Positions 44,795 to 54,635 of a DNA stretch of 64,000 nt are shown here, one piece after another. Position 1 is the stretch's first letter. Every line of letters starts with the position of its first letter. Origin of the DNA: DATDIC01 sp963777625 (GTDB lineage: Bacteria; Pseudomonadota; Alphaproteobacteria; Acetobacterales; Acetobacteraceae); NCBI GenBank assembly GCA_963777625.1, contig CAVZRO010000029.1, forward strand, positions 75,741-139,740, given 5' to 3'. A program made the translations under genes and the position numbers. Below the pieces are notes generated by a model. It did no database searches, was not told the DNA's origin, and was given only the letters and a program-made list of their open reading frames with translations.

Positions 44795-45499
44795 ATGGTG
44801 CGACGGTTCGCCGGCGCGGTTTGGCGGGATCCGGGCCAGTTTTGGCGCCGGCCGGTGCCCCACACCTGTCCAATTTGCGGCTATCACGGGATGTTCATAA
44901 GTGTCGGGCGGCCGCCCCGCTGGGATGCTCGGTGCCTGGCGTGCGGTAGCCGGGAGCGGCACCGATTGATGCATCTCTGGATGACTGAGAGTGGCGGGGA
45001 CAAGCTTGCGGGGAAGCGGATTTTGCATTTCGCGCCGGAGAAGGCGGTGCGGTGCCAAATGCGCTCTAATAGGTTGTATGAGACGGCTGATCTGCATCAG
45101 CCTGGTGTAACGCACCGTATCGATATCACCCGCATTCCCTTCACAGCGGAAAGCTATGATGTCGTGATCGCACATCATGTGCTTGAGCATATCGATGATG
45201 ATCGAACCGCGATGCGGGAATTGTTCCGTATCCTGCGTCCTGGAGGCAGCGCAGTGCTGACAGTGCCGATCAACGCGAGTCGCGCCGAAACCTATGAAAA
45301 CGCGGCTATTGCGAGCCCCGAGGACCGAACTGCGCATTTTTCGGCACCGGATCACCGGCGCTATTACGGGCTCGATTTTGCGAACCGATTGGAGCAGGCC
45401 GGGTTCCGGGTTGCGAATTTTCGCCTGCCGCCGGACCAGGAAGTCCGTTTCGGGCTGCAGCGCGACGAATGGCTGGTCATCGCGACTAAACCCGACTGA
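44795..45499 (+). CDS. Zinc-ribbon SAM-dependent methyltransferase
   Basis: A 234-residue methyltransferase_11-type protein with an N-terminal four-Cys zinc ribbon: HTCPICGYHG and ARCLACGSRERHR. The SAM domain is weak in motif I (LHFAPEKAVR) but has VIAHHVLEHIDDDRTAMRELFRILRPGG. This combination occurs in proteins of polysaccharide or glycan clusters. ATG 44795 is chosen since the ribbon starts about 20 residues on; ATG 44732 is an alternative. The 240 bp upstream hold no gene. It is one base away from the GT9 gene. Confidence 0.8.
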   Translation: MVRRFAGAVWRDPGQFWRRPVPHTCPICGYHGMFISVGRPPRWDARCLACGSRERHRLMHLWMTESGGDKLAGKRILHFAPEKAVRCQMRSNRLYETADLHQPGVTHRIDITRIPFTAESYDVVIAHHVLEHIDDDRTAMRELFRILRPGGSAVLTVPINASRAETYENAAIASPEDRTAHFSAPDHRRYYGLDFANRLEQAGFRVANFRLPPDQEVRFGLQRDEWLVIATKPD

Positions 45500-45500
45500 G

Positions 45501-46442
45501 ATGCGCGACCGCATCCTGGTAATCAAGCTCGGCGCGCTGGGTAACATTGTGCTGTCGTTGGGTCCGTTCGCGGCAATCCGGCGGCATCATCCCCGTGCCG
45601 AGATCACATTGCTGACCACGGAGCCCTATGCTGCCTGGTTGAGTGGGGCTCCATATTTCGATCGTGTGTGGATCGATAAGCGAGCCGCCTGGTGGGACGT
45701 CCCACGATTGAGGGCTCTGAGGCGCCAACTGGTCGCTGCCGGCTTCATGCGCGTTTACGACCTCCAGACTTCCGCGCGTTCGAGCTGGTACTACCGGCTA
45801 TTCCCCCGCCCGAGGCCGAGTTGGTCAGGGATTGCGCCGGGCTGTTCTCATCCGGATCGGGCGCCAGACCGGAACCGGCTCCATGATTTCGAACGTCAGG
45901 CGGGCCAGCTTCGGCAGGCTGGAATTCCCGATGTGCTGCCTGCGGATCTGTCCTGGACCGCGGGCGATCTGAGCCGCTTTGCCTTGCCGGCATCCTTCGC
46001 CCTGCTGGTGCCCGGCAGTTCGGCGCACCGGCCTGGCAAACGCTGGCCGACGCGGTGCTACGCTGCGCTGGCGACGGAACTTGTGTCACGCGGTATGGTT
46101 CCGGTGGTGCTTGGCTCCGAGGTGGAGGGGCCGCTTGCGCGGGGCATCATCCGCATGTCGGGGGGCATCGACCTCACGGGGCGAACCGATCTTGGCGACC
46201 TTGCCAGTCTTGCGCGTTCGGCCAGACTAGCGATCGGCAACGACACCGGTCCCATGCACCTCATTGCCTCCGCCGGCTGCCCATCGGTGGTTCTGTTTTC
46301 GGGCGAGTTGGACCCGGCCCTGTGTGCACCGTGTGGGCCAGCGGTTCGCGTGCTGCGTCGCCCCAACCTGACCGAACTGCCAGTCAATGAGGTGGTGGCC
46401 GTGGCGACCGGACTGGTCTCCTTGTCGGCGTGCACCGTCTGA
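45501..46442 (+). CDS. Glycosyltransferase family 9 (heptosyltransferase-like)
   Basis: A 313-residue GT-B enzyme. Start MRDRILVIKLGALGNIVLS is the classic family N-terminus; FALLVPGSSAHRPGKRWP and AIGNDTGPMHLIASAGCPSVVLF are the donor-binding segments. Members add heptose or related sugars to lipopolysaccharide core on the inner-membrane inner face. ATG 45501 directly follows the methyltransferase stop, and its own stop TGA shares an A with the next ATG (TGATG). These three genes are probably one operon. Confidence 0.92.
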   Translation: MRDRILVIKLGALGNIVLSLGPFAAIRRHHPRAEITLLTTEPYAAWLSGAPYFDRVWIDKRAAWWDVPRLRALRRQLVAAGFMRVYDLQTSARSSWYYRLFPRPRPSWSGIAPGCSHPDRAPDRNRLHDFERQAGQLRQAGIPDVLPADLSWTAGDLSRFALPASFALLVPGSSAHRPGKRWPTRCYAALATELVSRGMVPVVLGSEVEGPLARGIIRMSGGIDLTGRTDLGDLASLARSARLAIGNDTGPMHLIASAGCPSVVLFSGELDPALCAPCGPAVRVLRRPNLTELPVNEVVAVATGLVSLSACTV

Positions 46443-47848
46443 TGGGAGCGACGTCCGCCAATTCTTCCATTGGCCATGCAGAGCCGCCGGACGGTGTTCC
46501 CACCCCGCAACGCTATTGGGCGATCCTGACGATCGCGCTGGGCCTGACCCTCGCGGTGCTGGACGGCGCCATCGCCAACGTTGCGTTGCCGACGATCGCG
46601 AAGGACGTCAACGCATCGCCGGCCGATTCGATATGGGTGGTGAACGCGTACCAGCTCACCGTCACCATTTCTTTGCTGCCGCTGGCCTCCGCCGGCGACA
46701 TATTTGGGTACCGGCGCGTCTATAGATGGGGCCTTGCCGTCTTCACTGTGGCTTCGCTGGGCTGCGCACTGTCGGATTCCCTGATCAGCCTGACTTTGGC
46801 GCGTATCGTCCAGGGATTTGGCGCTGCCGGAATCATGAGTGTAAACGGGGCGCTGGTGCGGTTCATCTACCCGCGTCGGTTCGTCGGCCGGGGCATCGGG
46901 TTCAACGCAACGGTTGGCTCGATCTCGTCCGCGATCGGCCCGACGGTCGCCGCCGCGATTCTGTCGGTAGCACACTGGCCCTGGCTGTTCGCGGTGAACT
47001 TGCCGATCGGATCGGCCGCACTGCTGGTCGCCTGGCGCGCGCTACCGGCGACGCCGCAAGCCCGGATTCCCTTTGATCTGCTGTCGGCGCTGATGAGCGC
47101 AGTTTCGATCGGTATGCTGATCACCGCGATCGACGGATTTGGGCATGGAGAGCGGATCGAGGCGGTGATCACGCAGCTTGTGGTGGCCGTGGTGATCGGC
47201 CTGATCCTTGTTGGGCGACAGATAACGCGCACTTCGCCGCTGCTGCCGATTGATCTGCTGCGGATTCCACTGTTCGCGATGTCGGTTGCCACTTCGATCT
47301 GCGGTTTCATGGCGCAGGGGATGGCCCTTGTGTCGCTGCCCTTCCTGCTGGAGAACACGCTGGGCCGGAACGAGGTGCAGACCGGACTTCTGATGACGCC
47401 GTGGCCTCTGACCGTTGCGTTGATTGCACCCTTTGCAGGGCGTTTGGCGGATCGGTACAAGGTGGGGATCTTGAGCGGCTGTGGGCTGGCGGTACTCTGC
47501 GGTGGACTTGCGCTACTGAGCACCCTGCCAGCTCAGCCCTCGGGTCTGAATATCGCCTGGCGCATGGTTATTTGCGGGTTCGGCTTCGGATTTTTTAACA
47601 CCCCGAACAACCGCGCGATCATCACCTCCGCCCCACGATCGCGCACCGGCGGCGCCAGCGGTATGCAGGCGACGGCGCGGCTGATGGGACAGACCACCGG
47701 GGCGGCGGTGGTGGCACTGGTCTTTGGCGTTGTGGCCACGCGTGGGCCATTAGTGACATTGCTGGTATCGTCTGCCGTAGCTGGCGTGGCGGCACTGGTA
47801 AGCTTCCTTCGAATTGTCGAGCCGAGACCTGCGGCAGCCGACCGCTGA
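46442..47848 (+). CDS. MFS transporter, DHA2-type drug exporter
   Basis: A 468-residue major facilitator with about 14 helices. DHA2 signs: LDGAIANVALPTIAKDV in helix 1, ASAGDIFGYRRVYRWG in the 2-3 loop, and SISSAIGPTVAAAIL in helix 5. It is overlapped by one base with the GT9 stop. It resembles methylviologen/SmvA-like exporters; the substrate is not known. A second exporter of the same family is at 10.4-12 kb; the two are only distantly similar to the eye. Confidence 0.85.
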   Translation: MGATSANSSIGHAEPPDGVPTPQRYWAILTIALGLTLAVLDGAIANVALPTIAKDVNASPADSIWVVNAYQLTVTISLLPLASAGDIFGYRRVYRWGLAVFTVASLGCALSDSLISLTLARIVQGFGAAGIMSVNGALVRFIYPRRFVGRGIGFNATVGSISSAIGPTVAAAILSVAHWPWLFAVNLPIGSAALLVAWRALPATPQARIPFDLLSALMSAVSIGMLITAIDGFGHGERIEAVITQLVVAVVIGLILVGRQITRTSPLLPIDLLRIPLFAMSVATSICGFMAQGMALVSLPFLLENTLGRNEVQTGLLMTPWPLTVALIAPFAGRLADRYKVGILSGCGLAVLCGGLALLSTLPAQPSGLNIAWRMVICGFGFGFFNTPNNRAIITSAPRSRTGGASGMQATARLMGQTTGAAVVALVFGVVATRGPLVTLLVSSAVAGVAALVSFLRIVEPRPAAADR

Positions 47849-47895
47849 TGGCCAAGCTGGTTGATTCTTGACCCGCCCGGGCGGAGAAGCTGGAA

Positions 47896-49248
47896 ATGAC
47901 TGAACTGTATCTGCACAACAGCATGACGCGCCGGCGGGAGCACTTCGTCCCACTAGATCCTTCACACGTACAAATGTATGTCTGCGGGCCAACAGTTTAT
48001 GATTTGGCCCATATCGGCAATGCCAGGCCTGTTGTGGTGTTCGATGTTCTGGCGCGCTTGCTGCGCCGGCTGTTTCCGCGCGTTACCTACGTTCGGAACA
48101 TCACGGACGTTGAAGACAAGATCAACGCGCGCGCAAAGGAGACCGGCGAAACGATCAGGGACATCACTGCGCGCACCACGGCGGACTTTCATGCCGATAT
48201 GGCGGCGCTAGGTGCATTGGCGCCAGATATTGAGCCAAGAGCTACCGAACACATATCCGAAATGATCGAGTTGAATGAGCGGCTGATCGCGTCGGGACAC
48301 GCTTATGTTGCGGCGGGTCATGTGCTGTTCTCGGTTTCCAGTTTCAAGGAATACGGGCAGCTATCTGGACGTAGCCCGGACGAGCTGCTGGCCGGCGCAC
48401 GTATCGACGTTGCACCGTACAAGCATGACCCCGGAGACTTCGTTCTGTGGAAGCCCTCCACGCCGGACTTGCCCGGATGGGACAGCCCGTGGGGCCGGGG
48501 GCGTCCGGGGTGGCACATCGAATGCTCGGCGATGTCCTGGCGCTACCTGGGCGAGACATTCGACATTCACGGCGGTGGGACGGACCTGATCTTTCCGCAT
48601 CACGAGAACGAGTTGGCGCAAAGCGTTTGCGCTTTTCCGAATAGTCATTTTGCCCGCTACTGGGTACACAATGCGATGTTGCAGGTGAATGGTGAGAAGA
48701 TGTCGAAATCACTCGGCAACTTTTTCACGGTACGCGACGTGCTGGCGAAGGCCCCTGGGGAAGCGATCCGGCTACTTCTGTTGCGGACACATTATCGGGG
48801 ACTACTCGATTTCACCGACGCGGGGCTGGCGGAGGCACGGCGAGAGCTGGATCGGTTCTATCGGGCGCTAGGACGCTGCTCCGGCGAGACGCCCTTCGGA
48901 CATGTGCCGGCGCCGATAATGGCGGCGCTGTGCGACGATCTGAACACGCCGCTGGCGATCGCCGCGATGCACGGTTTAGCGGATGCCGCGCTTGCCGGTG
49001 ATCGCCAGGCGGCCGCGGATCTGCGCGCAGCGGGCGAGATACTGGGATTGCTACAGATGGAGCCTGCGGTCTGGTTCCGCGGCGACGTAGAGGCAGAAGC
49101 GGTCGAGGCGGCCGTTGCTGAGCGGCAGACGGCACGCAAGGCGCGGAATTTCGCGCGTGCGGACGCCATCCGAGCCGAACTGTCGGCGCAGGGGATTGTG
49201 CTGGAGGACGGTCCTAGCGGTACAACGTGGCGACGTGCGTCGGTATGA
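47896..49248 (+). CDS. cysS: Cysteinyl-tRNA synthetase CysS
   Basis: CysS charges tRNA-Cys. The 450-residue class I synthetase has YVCGPTVYDLAHIGNARP (HIGH-like H-I-G-N), the zinc ligands C and H (WHIECSAMS, HHENELAQS), and KMSKSLGN as the KMSKS loop. The C-terminal DALR-like helical region and a short tail complete it. A GGAGAAG ribosome site precedes the ATG. Its stop is overlapped by the RNA methyltransferase start. Confidence 0.97.
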   Translation: MTELYLHNSMTRRREHFVPLDPSHVQMYVCGPTVYDLAHIGNARPVVVFDVLARLLRRLFPRVTYVRNITDVEDKINARAKETGETIRDITARTTADFHADMAALGALAPDIEPRATEHISEMIELNERLIASGHAYVAAGHVLFSVSSFKEYGQLSGRSPDELLAGARIDVAPYKHDPGDFVLWKPSTPDLPGWDSPWGRGRPGWHIECSAMSWRYLGETFDIHGGGTDLIFPHHENELAQSVCAFPNSHFARYWVHNAMLQVNGEKMSKSLGNFFTVRDVLAKAPGEAIRLLLLRTHYRGLLDFTDAGLAEARRELDRFYRALGRCSGETPFGHVPAPIMAALCDDLNTPLAIAAMHGLADAALAGDRQAAADLRAAGEILGLLQMEPAVWFRGDVEAEAVEAAVAERQTARKARNFARADAIRAELSAQGIVLEDGPSGTTWRRASV

Positions 49249-50030
49249 CTGGGCGCGAGGCAGGGGCCGATCTCGGTCCGATCGGCAACAGCCCGGTAGT
49301 GGTTCTGGTCCGGCCTCAGCTTGCCGACAACATCGGGGCCTGTGCCCGAGCGATGGCGAATGGGGGCTTGTTTCATTTGCGCCTGGTTGCGCCCCGCGAT
49401 GGCTGGCCACAGCACAAAGCGTGGCGAAACTCGTCCGGGGCACACCGCATCCTTGATAGCGTCACGGTCTTTCAGAATGTCGCTGAGGCCGTCGGCGACC
49501 TGCATCATGTGTTCGCTACGTGCCCGCGCCCACGGCATGTGATCAAGCCGGTTCTGACCGCGCGGGGAGCAGCGTACGAGCTGCACCAGATTTGTACTCG
49601 GGACTTGCGGGCCGGTATTTTATTCGGGCCAGAGCGGGCCGGTCTCGACAATGACGATATGGCCGAAGCCGACGCGCTGGTCCGCTATCCGCTCAATCCG
49701 GCATTTATGTCCCTGAATTTGGCGCAGGCGGTGATGGTCATGGCGTACGAATGGTGGATGGCGGCGGACGACACCGTGCCACGGATGCTCATGACCAATG
49801 AGACGAATGTCGCCACTAAAGCCGAGCTCGACAATTTTCTTGCGCACCTGGTCGATCAGCTCGACGCGTGTGGATTCTTGCGCAATCTGCCGAAGCGTCC
49901 GGGGATGATTTGCAATATTCGACACTTCTTTCAGCGCGGCGAAGTAACGGAGCAGGAGCTGCGGACGCTCCATGGTGTCGTCACGGAACTGGCTTTGGGG
50001 CGTCGCCAGATGGGACGGCGGGAGATCTGA
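49245..50030 (+). CDS. TrmJ-type tRNA (cytidine/uridine-2'-O-)-methyltransferase
   Basis: A 261-residue SPOUT-fold RNA methyltransferase. N-terminal VVLVRPQLADNIGACARAMAN is motif 1; AGILFGPERAGLDNDDMAEAD is motif 2; and YPLNPAFMSLNLAQAVMVMAYEW is motif 3, the knot. The C-terminal 80 residues form the helical extension of TrmJ. It methylates the ribose at position 32 in some tRNAs in E. coli. ATG 49245 overlaps the cysS stop. Its last 50 bp overlap the 3' end of the convergent glycosyltransferase gene. Confidence 0.87.
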   Translation: MTGREAGADLGPIGNSPVVVLVRPQLADNIGACARAMANGGLFHLRLVAPRDGWPQHKAWRNSSGAHRILDSVTVFQNVAEAVGDLHHVFATCPRPRHVIKPVLTARGAAYELHQICTRDLRAGILFGPERAGLDNDDMAEADALVRYPLNPAFMSLNLAQAVMVMAYEWWMAADDTVPRMLMTNETNVATKAELDNFLAHLVDQLDACGFLRNLPKRPGMICNIRHFFQRGEVTEQELRTLHGVVTELALGRRQMGRREI

Positions 50031-52672
50031 TTGGCGATCCGAGAACGCTACGAAGAGCTTCGCTGTATTGATCCCGACCATTCTCGGCAGCGATACGCGC
50101 AGCTGCGGCCGCTCGCAGCTTCTGCCATAGGGCCTCATTGCGTTGCAGGCGGACCAGGTGCCGGCTGAATTCCACCGGATCAGCCGATCCGGCAACCAGA
50201 ATATCCGTTTCGGATTGCCATTCAAGTTGTGCGTTCAGCACATCTGTAGCAACAATCGGCAGCCCGAAAGACGCGGCCTCATGCACCTTGTACGGTGCGC
50301 CCGCCGCGAAACGGGTGGGTGCCACGAACACGCGGTGCGAGTTGTAGAGCGGAGTGATATCGGCCACCGGCCCGCATAACGTGACCCGGGGATGGTTCCG
50401 GTAGCCCTCCAGGCTGACGCCGGGAGCAAGATATCCGACGACGGTAAGGCGTGTCTGCCAGCCGAGCTCCTGTTCCACTAGCGGAAGTACTTCGTCGATG
50501 AGCCAGCACAGGCCATCATGGTTTGGACTGGTGATTTCATGAATGGCGCCAACGAACAACATCCCTAAGCGATCCGTGTAGCGGCGGCCGGTCAAGCGAA
50601 CGTCTCGCACGTGACCGATCACGGTGACGTTGGTGAATCCACGGTGGTGCAGAATCTCGGCCTCGCGTCGGCTTACCGCCACTATGTGGTGGCACTTGGC
50701 AGCATGGCGGAGTTCAGCGGTCAGTGCCGCGTCAAGATCGAACGGCTGCTGCGCGATGCGAGCACGTTCCGCATCACGGAGGGCGGCGATTGCTTCTGTA
50801 TCCAGTACCAACAGGGGTCTCGGAATATTCCCAAGCGCGTCCTCCAGCGCAAAACACGCAAGCTCAAGGTTGTGGGTGCGCGCCACCCAGACCACGTCAT
50901 AGACGCCGGCCCACTTGCGCAGGAATTGAGCGAGCCGGGTCGCGGTCCCATTCTGAATCACCTCGACCGTCTCTGCGAGGTCGGGGGCCAAACTGAATCG
51001 GCTGAATTCCAGCGTTGCAAGTGGATAGACCGTTACCGCAAATCCCATCGCCGTCATGGCTGCAATCAGATCACTGGCGCGGACAAATCCCGATCCGGCG
51101 ATACGAACCGGAACCGCGTCGTCAATGAACAGGACGTGCTTTCGGTCGGACGCTGCCGATCGGGCATACAGGGATATTTCGCTCGGTGGCGGACGCAATC
51201 GCAAATAATCCGCATGCTTATCGCGGAGCAGCATGCTAATGTCGGGTACGTTAGCTGTTTCCTGAGACCACACAGCGATGGAAGGATCATATACGACCCG
51301 ATACCCGGAAGCCTGGATTTGCAGGCACAGATCAATCTCTTCTCCGCCGTCCGCGAACGTCTTGTCGAAGCCGATCCGGTTCAGTAACGCGGTGCGCACC
51401 AGCAGGAACAGATCTGGGCAGAAATCGACGTCACGGACAAACTCGGCCTCGGAGGCGATCGGCTCCCAATTCTGCAGATAATGCGCTGTGCTGCCATCCT
51501 GAAACACTATGCCGCCGGCGCTATGGAGGCGGCCATCAGCGCGGATCACCTTGCCACCGACAGCTCCTGCCGTTCCATACGACTTCAATCTGTCCAACCC
51601 AGCCCGCAATGCGCCCGGGGCAAGCTCGACTCCGGGTTCCAGCAACAGGATGATATCGGCCGTAGCGGATCCGATCACGGCATTGCGTGCCTGCAATCGG
51701 CCAGGATGCGCTTCCAGGCGCAGCATCATCGCGCCAATAACGTGACGATCTATGAACCGCGTGTCGTCCTGCGACCCTGCATCGATCAGCAGTAGTTCGA
51801 TCGGTCCGGCGAAACTGGCGCGCAGGGAGGCGAGCGACATCAGCGCCGCTGCGAACCGGTTGTGCACAACCATCAGTACCGATAAAGCTGGCGGCTGGCT
51901 GCAGGAGAAATCAAGCGGTCGGCGGACCGCGGTGGCGGCGATGGTCTCGAACTCGGAGCCGGAACAGCGCCGAGGCCTCTGAGCGCGATGGCAGCGCTCC
52001 GGCGGCTGCATCAAGGGCAAATCCATGCTCGGAGCCGGCAGAGAGATAATGCGCAAATGCGTCCCTTGCGCGGCCGAGGTCCAGATCCACCCTGACCTCA
52101 ATGCGGCCATCCACATAGTGGCGAAGGTCGATTTGCGGGGATGGGTTGCGTAGCTCGAATACGCCGTGATTTAGGAAATGAAGATAGCCGCTTCTCCAGA
52201 TGCCAGCGGCGACGGCTTCGGCGACATCGGGATATCGCGCAAGGTAGAACCGCTCCGAAAACTGCGGCAGCGGATCGAAATCGGTCGGCCTGTCGTTTGT
52301 AAGATAATGGTGGAGCGCACCCGTTTTCGCTCCGCTGCCGATGGCCGCCGCGACAGCAGGGTATCGGCGAAGATACCAATCGGGATCGAAATAGAGCGAT
52401 GTTTGGAGCGCCGCGCCCGGGAGGCGTCGCAGGAAGTGCTGGCAAGATCCACCGCGGGCAGCCGCCGCAGTCTCCGTGGGGTCCAGTTGAGACAGATAAA
52501 AATATGGATCGAAGAACAGGCTGGGGCTACGGCCCTCACGGTCGCCTTTCGCCACATAATGGTCGTAGGGGCGTGCGAATCCGGTAAGGTCCGGATTGCC
52601 AGCACAATAAATGTCGCTGCTGAAAAGCCAGCCTGCATCAAGGGCGCCGGTCAGCTCCGACGTTCGGTCCAC
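49981..52672 (-). CDS. Large multi-domain glycosyltransferase (repeat region + GT2 + GT4), one frameshift
   Basis: From GTG 52672 the first frame encodes about 240 residues built of repeats like LFFDPYFYLSQLDP and YFDPDWYLRRYPAV with HYLTNDRP/HYLSAGSEHG ends. The second frame then has a GT2 domain (SVLMVVHNRF, LLLIDAGSQDDTR, EIDLCLQIQASGYR) and a GT4 domain (LGMLFVGAIHEITSPN, FVAPTRFAAGAPYKVHEAASFGLPIVAT). One extra base near 51953-51958 joins them into an 896-residue protein. As printed, the second part alone could start later and still hold both transferase domains. It probably decorates surface polysaccharide. The start overlaps the class III CoA-transferase end by 22 bp. Confidence 0.78.
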
Positions 52673-53883
52673 AGCACCCCGACCGTTTGCAAATCATCGA
52701 TCTCACCACACGAATAGCCGTGCTCCGCAAGTATTTCAGCACCATGTTCGCCGAAGCGGGGAGGCTCGGTACGTGTCCCGCCGGGCGTGCGCGACAGTTT
52801 GATCGGAGTTCCAAGACCCCGGTACCAGCCGAGTTCCGTCACCATCTGCCGGTGCAAGGTATGCGGTGCGGCTGTCGCTTCATCAACCGGCAGCACCGGT
52901 CCCGCCGGCACACCGGCATTGATCAGTTGCAGTGCGACTTCCTGGCCGTCGCGGTCCGCGAAGGCGGCGGCCAGATCAGAAGTCAGGGCCGCGCGGTTGT
53001 TCATCCGGTTCGCATTGGACGCATACCGCTCATCGGCCGCCATCTCGGGCCGACCGATCACCTCACAGAGTTGGCGAAACTGGCCATTATTGCCGGAGGC
53101 GATAAAAATCTCGCAGGTACGCGTTGGATATTTGTCATAGGGAACCAGATTGGGGTGAGGGTTGCCCGTGGGCATCGGCCGCCGCCCGTTCAGGAAGTAA
53201 TTTGCCGCTTGCGGATGCAGCAGCGACATCCCGCAATCGTATAAGGTCATATCCAGGAACTGGCCGCGACCCGACCTGGCGCGTTCGAACAACGCCATCA
53301 GGACGCCAAGCGCCGAATAGAGTCCGGTTCCCATATCCACAACCGCCGTGCCGAGCCGCAGCGGACCGGTGCCCGGGGTGCCATTCACGCTCATTAGTCC
53401 TGTCATCGCCTGGAGGATTGCGTCGTAGCCCGGTAATCCTCCTAATGGGCCATCCGCGCCAAATCCGGAGATGCGGCAATGGATTAACGCCGGGAACCGC
53501 TGCGACAGCACGTCCGAATAGCCGAGTCCCCATTTTTCCATCGAGCCCGGCTTGAAATTCTCGATCAGTACGTCCGCGCTTTCCAGCAAGCGCAAAAGCA
53601 CCGCTTTACCTTCCGACTTGCCAATGTCCAGGCCCATCGAGCGCTTGTTACGATTGATGCCGATGAAGTAGCTGGCGTCTTCCTCGTGGAACGGTGGCCC
53701 CCAGTCACGTACCTCGTCACCCTGGGGCGGCTCGATCTTGATAACGTCCGCGCCGTGATCGGAAAGCACCATGGTACAATAGGGGCCGCCGAGCACGCGC
53801 GTCAGGTCGATCACCTTAATTCCGGCAAGGGCTCCTGGACCGGCGGCAAGCCCTTTACCTTCGGGTCTGTCTGTCTCATCCAT
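52651..53883 (-). CDS. CaiB/BaiF class III CoA-transferase
   Basis: A 410-residue class III CoA-transferase. Signs are LAGIKVIDLTRVLGGPYCTM, LSDHGADVIKIEPPQGDEVR, NRNKRSMGLDI, FKPGSMEKWGLGY, and VVDMGTGLYSALGVLMAL with the likely catalytic Asp. It moves CoA between a donor acyl-CoA and a carboxylic acid acceptor. The start at 53883 overlaps the class I beta-subunit stop (TGATG). It is the fourth gene of a minus-strand operon with a dienelactone hydrolase and a class I pair. Confidence 0.9.
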   Translation of the reverse strand: MDETDRPEGKGLAAGPGALAGIKVIDLTRVLGGPYCTMVLSDHGADVIKIEPPQGDEVRDWGPPFHEEDASYFIGINRNKRSMGLDIGKSEGKAVLLRLLESADVLIENFKPGSMEKWGLGYSDVLSQRFPALIHCRISGFGADGPLGGLPGYDAILQAMTGLMSVNGTPGTGPLRLGTAVVDMGTGLYSALGVLMALFERARSGRGQFLDMTLYDCGMSLLHPQAANYFLNGRRPMPTGNPHPNLVPYDKYPTRTCEIFIASGNNGQFRQLCEVIGRPEMAADERYASNANRMNNRAALTSDLAAAFADRDGQEVALQLINAGVPAGPVLPVDEATAAPHTLHRQMVTELGWYRGLGTPIKLSRTPGGTRTEPPRFGEHGAEILAEHGYSCGEIDDLQTVGVLWTERRS

Positions 53884-54635
53884 CACGCGGCTTGCTCCTT
53901 CGCGCGTCCCCAGACCCGACGACAGAATTCCGGATAGGTTTCCACCATTCGGTCGTGCACCAGGCCGCGCAAAGCCAAAAGCTGCTCGGCCGAAGGCGAT
54001 GCGGTTTCGGGTACCTCCGCCGGGCAATCGTAATCGAAGCCGGTGGCCTGGCGAATTGACTCGGCGGTCTCGCCTGGGTGAACGGAGCCGAGCTGAAAAC
54101 GCGCCTTGTTGCGATCGAAGCGAAAGACGCACTTCCCGGTTACCAGAGCCTGAGCGGTACCGCGTCGAAATACGCCGGGGGCGGAAATGCCGCGCGCCGA
54201 AACGATGTCCACGCGCGGCACCAACACACGAGGCGAATGTTCCTCCCGGAACAGGATGGTACGCGGCGTCATGAGATACATAAATGCGGAGCCGAAGCTG
54301 CCGGGAAAGCGCACCTTACTGCCGGGCCAATCGCCGGTACCGATCAGGTTGATGTTGGCCTGACCGTCTATTTGGCCGCCACCCAAAAAGAACAGGTCGA
54401 TGCGTCCCTGGCCGGTAAGGTCGAACAGTTCACGCGTACCGGACGTGAATGGGTTCCCGCTGTGCTTGTGCAGCAAGGACAGGCGTATTGGATGGCCGAG
54501 CACTTTCAGCAGCCAGCAGGCGGCTGCCGGGATCGCGCTCGCCGCACCGACCGCAATGTGACGCGCGGGTGGGGCATTGGGGTCAAGAATGAGGCGTGCA
54601 AGCGCCGCGGCCATCAATTCTTCATGGCGAATCAT
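53883..54635 (-). CDS. Class I CoA-transferase beta subunit (GctB/IpdB-like)
   Basis: A 250-residue beta subunit. The family segment DLFFLGGGQIDGQANINLIG and PGSFGSAFMYLMTP are clear, as is ILFREEHSPRVLVPRVDIV. In the segment LLHKHSGN, where GctB-type transferases carry the CoA-thioester Glu, I see His by eye-alignment; IpdB-type hydrolases also lack this Glu. If correct, the pair may open a ring or hydrolyse an acyl-CoA instead of transferring CoA. It overlaps the alpha-subunit stop (ATGA). Confidence 0.83.
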   Translation of the reverse strand: MIRHEELMAAALARLILDPNAPPARHIAVGAASAIPAAACWLLKVLGHPIRLSLLHKHSGNPFTSGTRELFDLTGQGRIDLFFLGGGQIDGQANINLIGTGDWPGSKVRFPGSFGSAFMYLMTPRTILFREEHSPRVLVPRVDIVSARGISAPGVFRRGTAQALVTGKCVFRFDRNKARFQLGSVHPGETAESIRQATGFDYDCPAEVPETASPSAEQLLALRGLVHDRMVETYPEFCRRVWGRAKEQAA

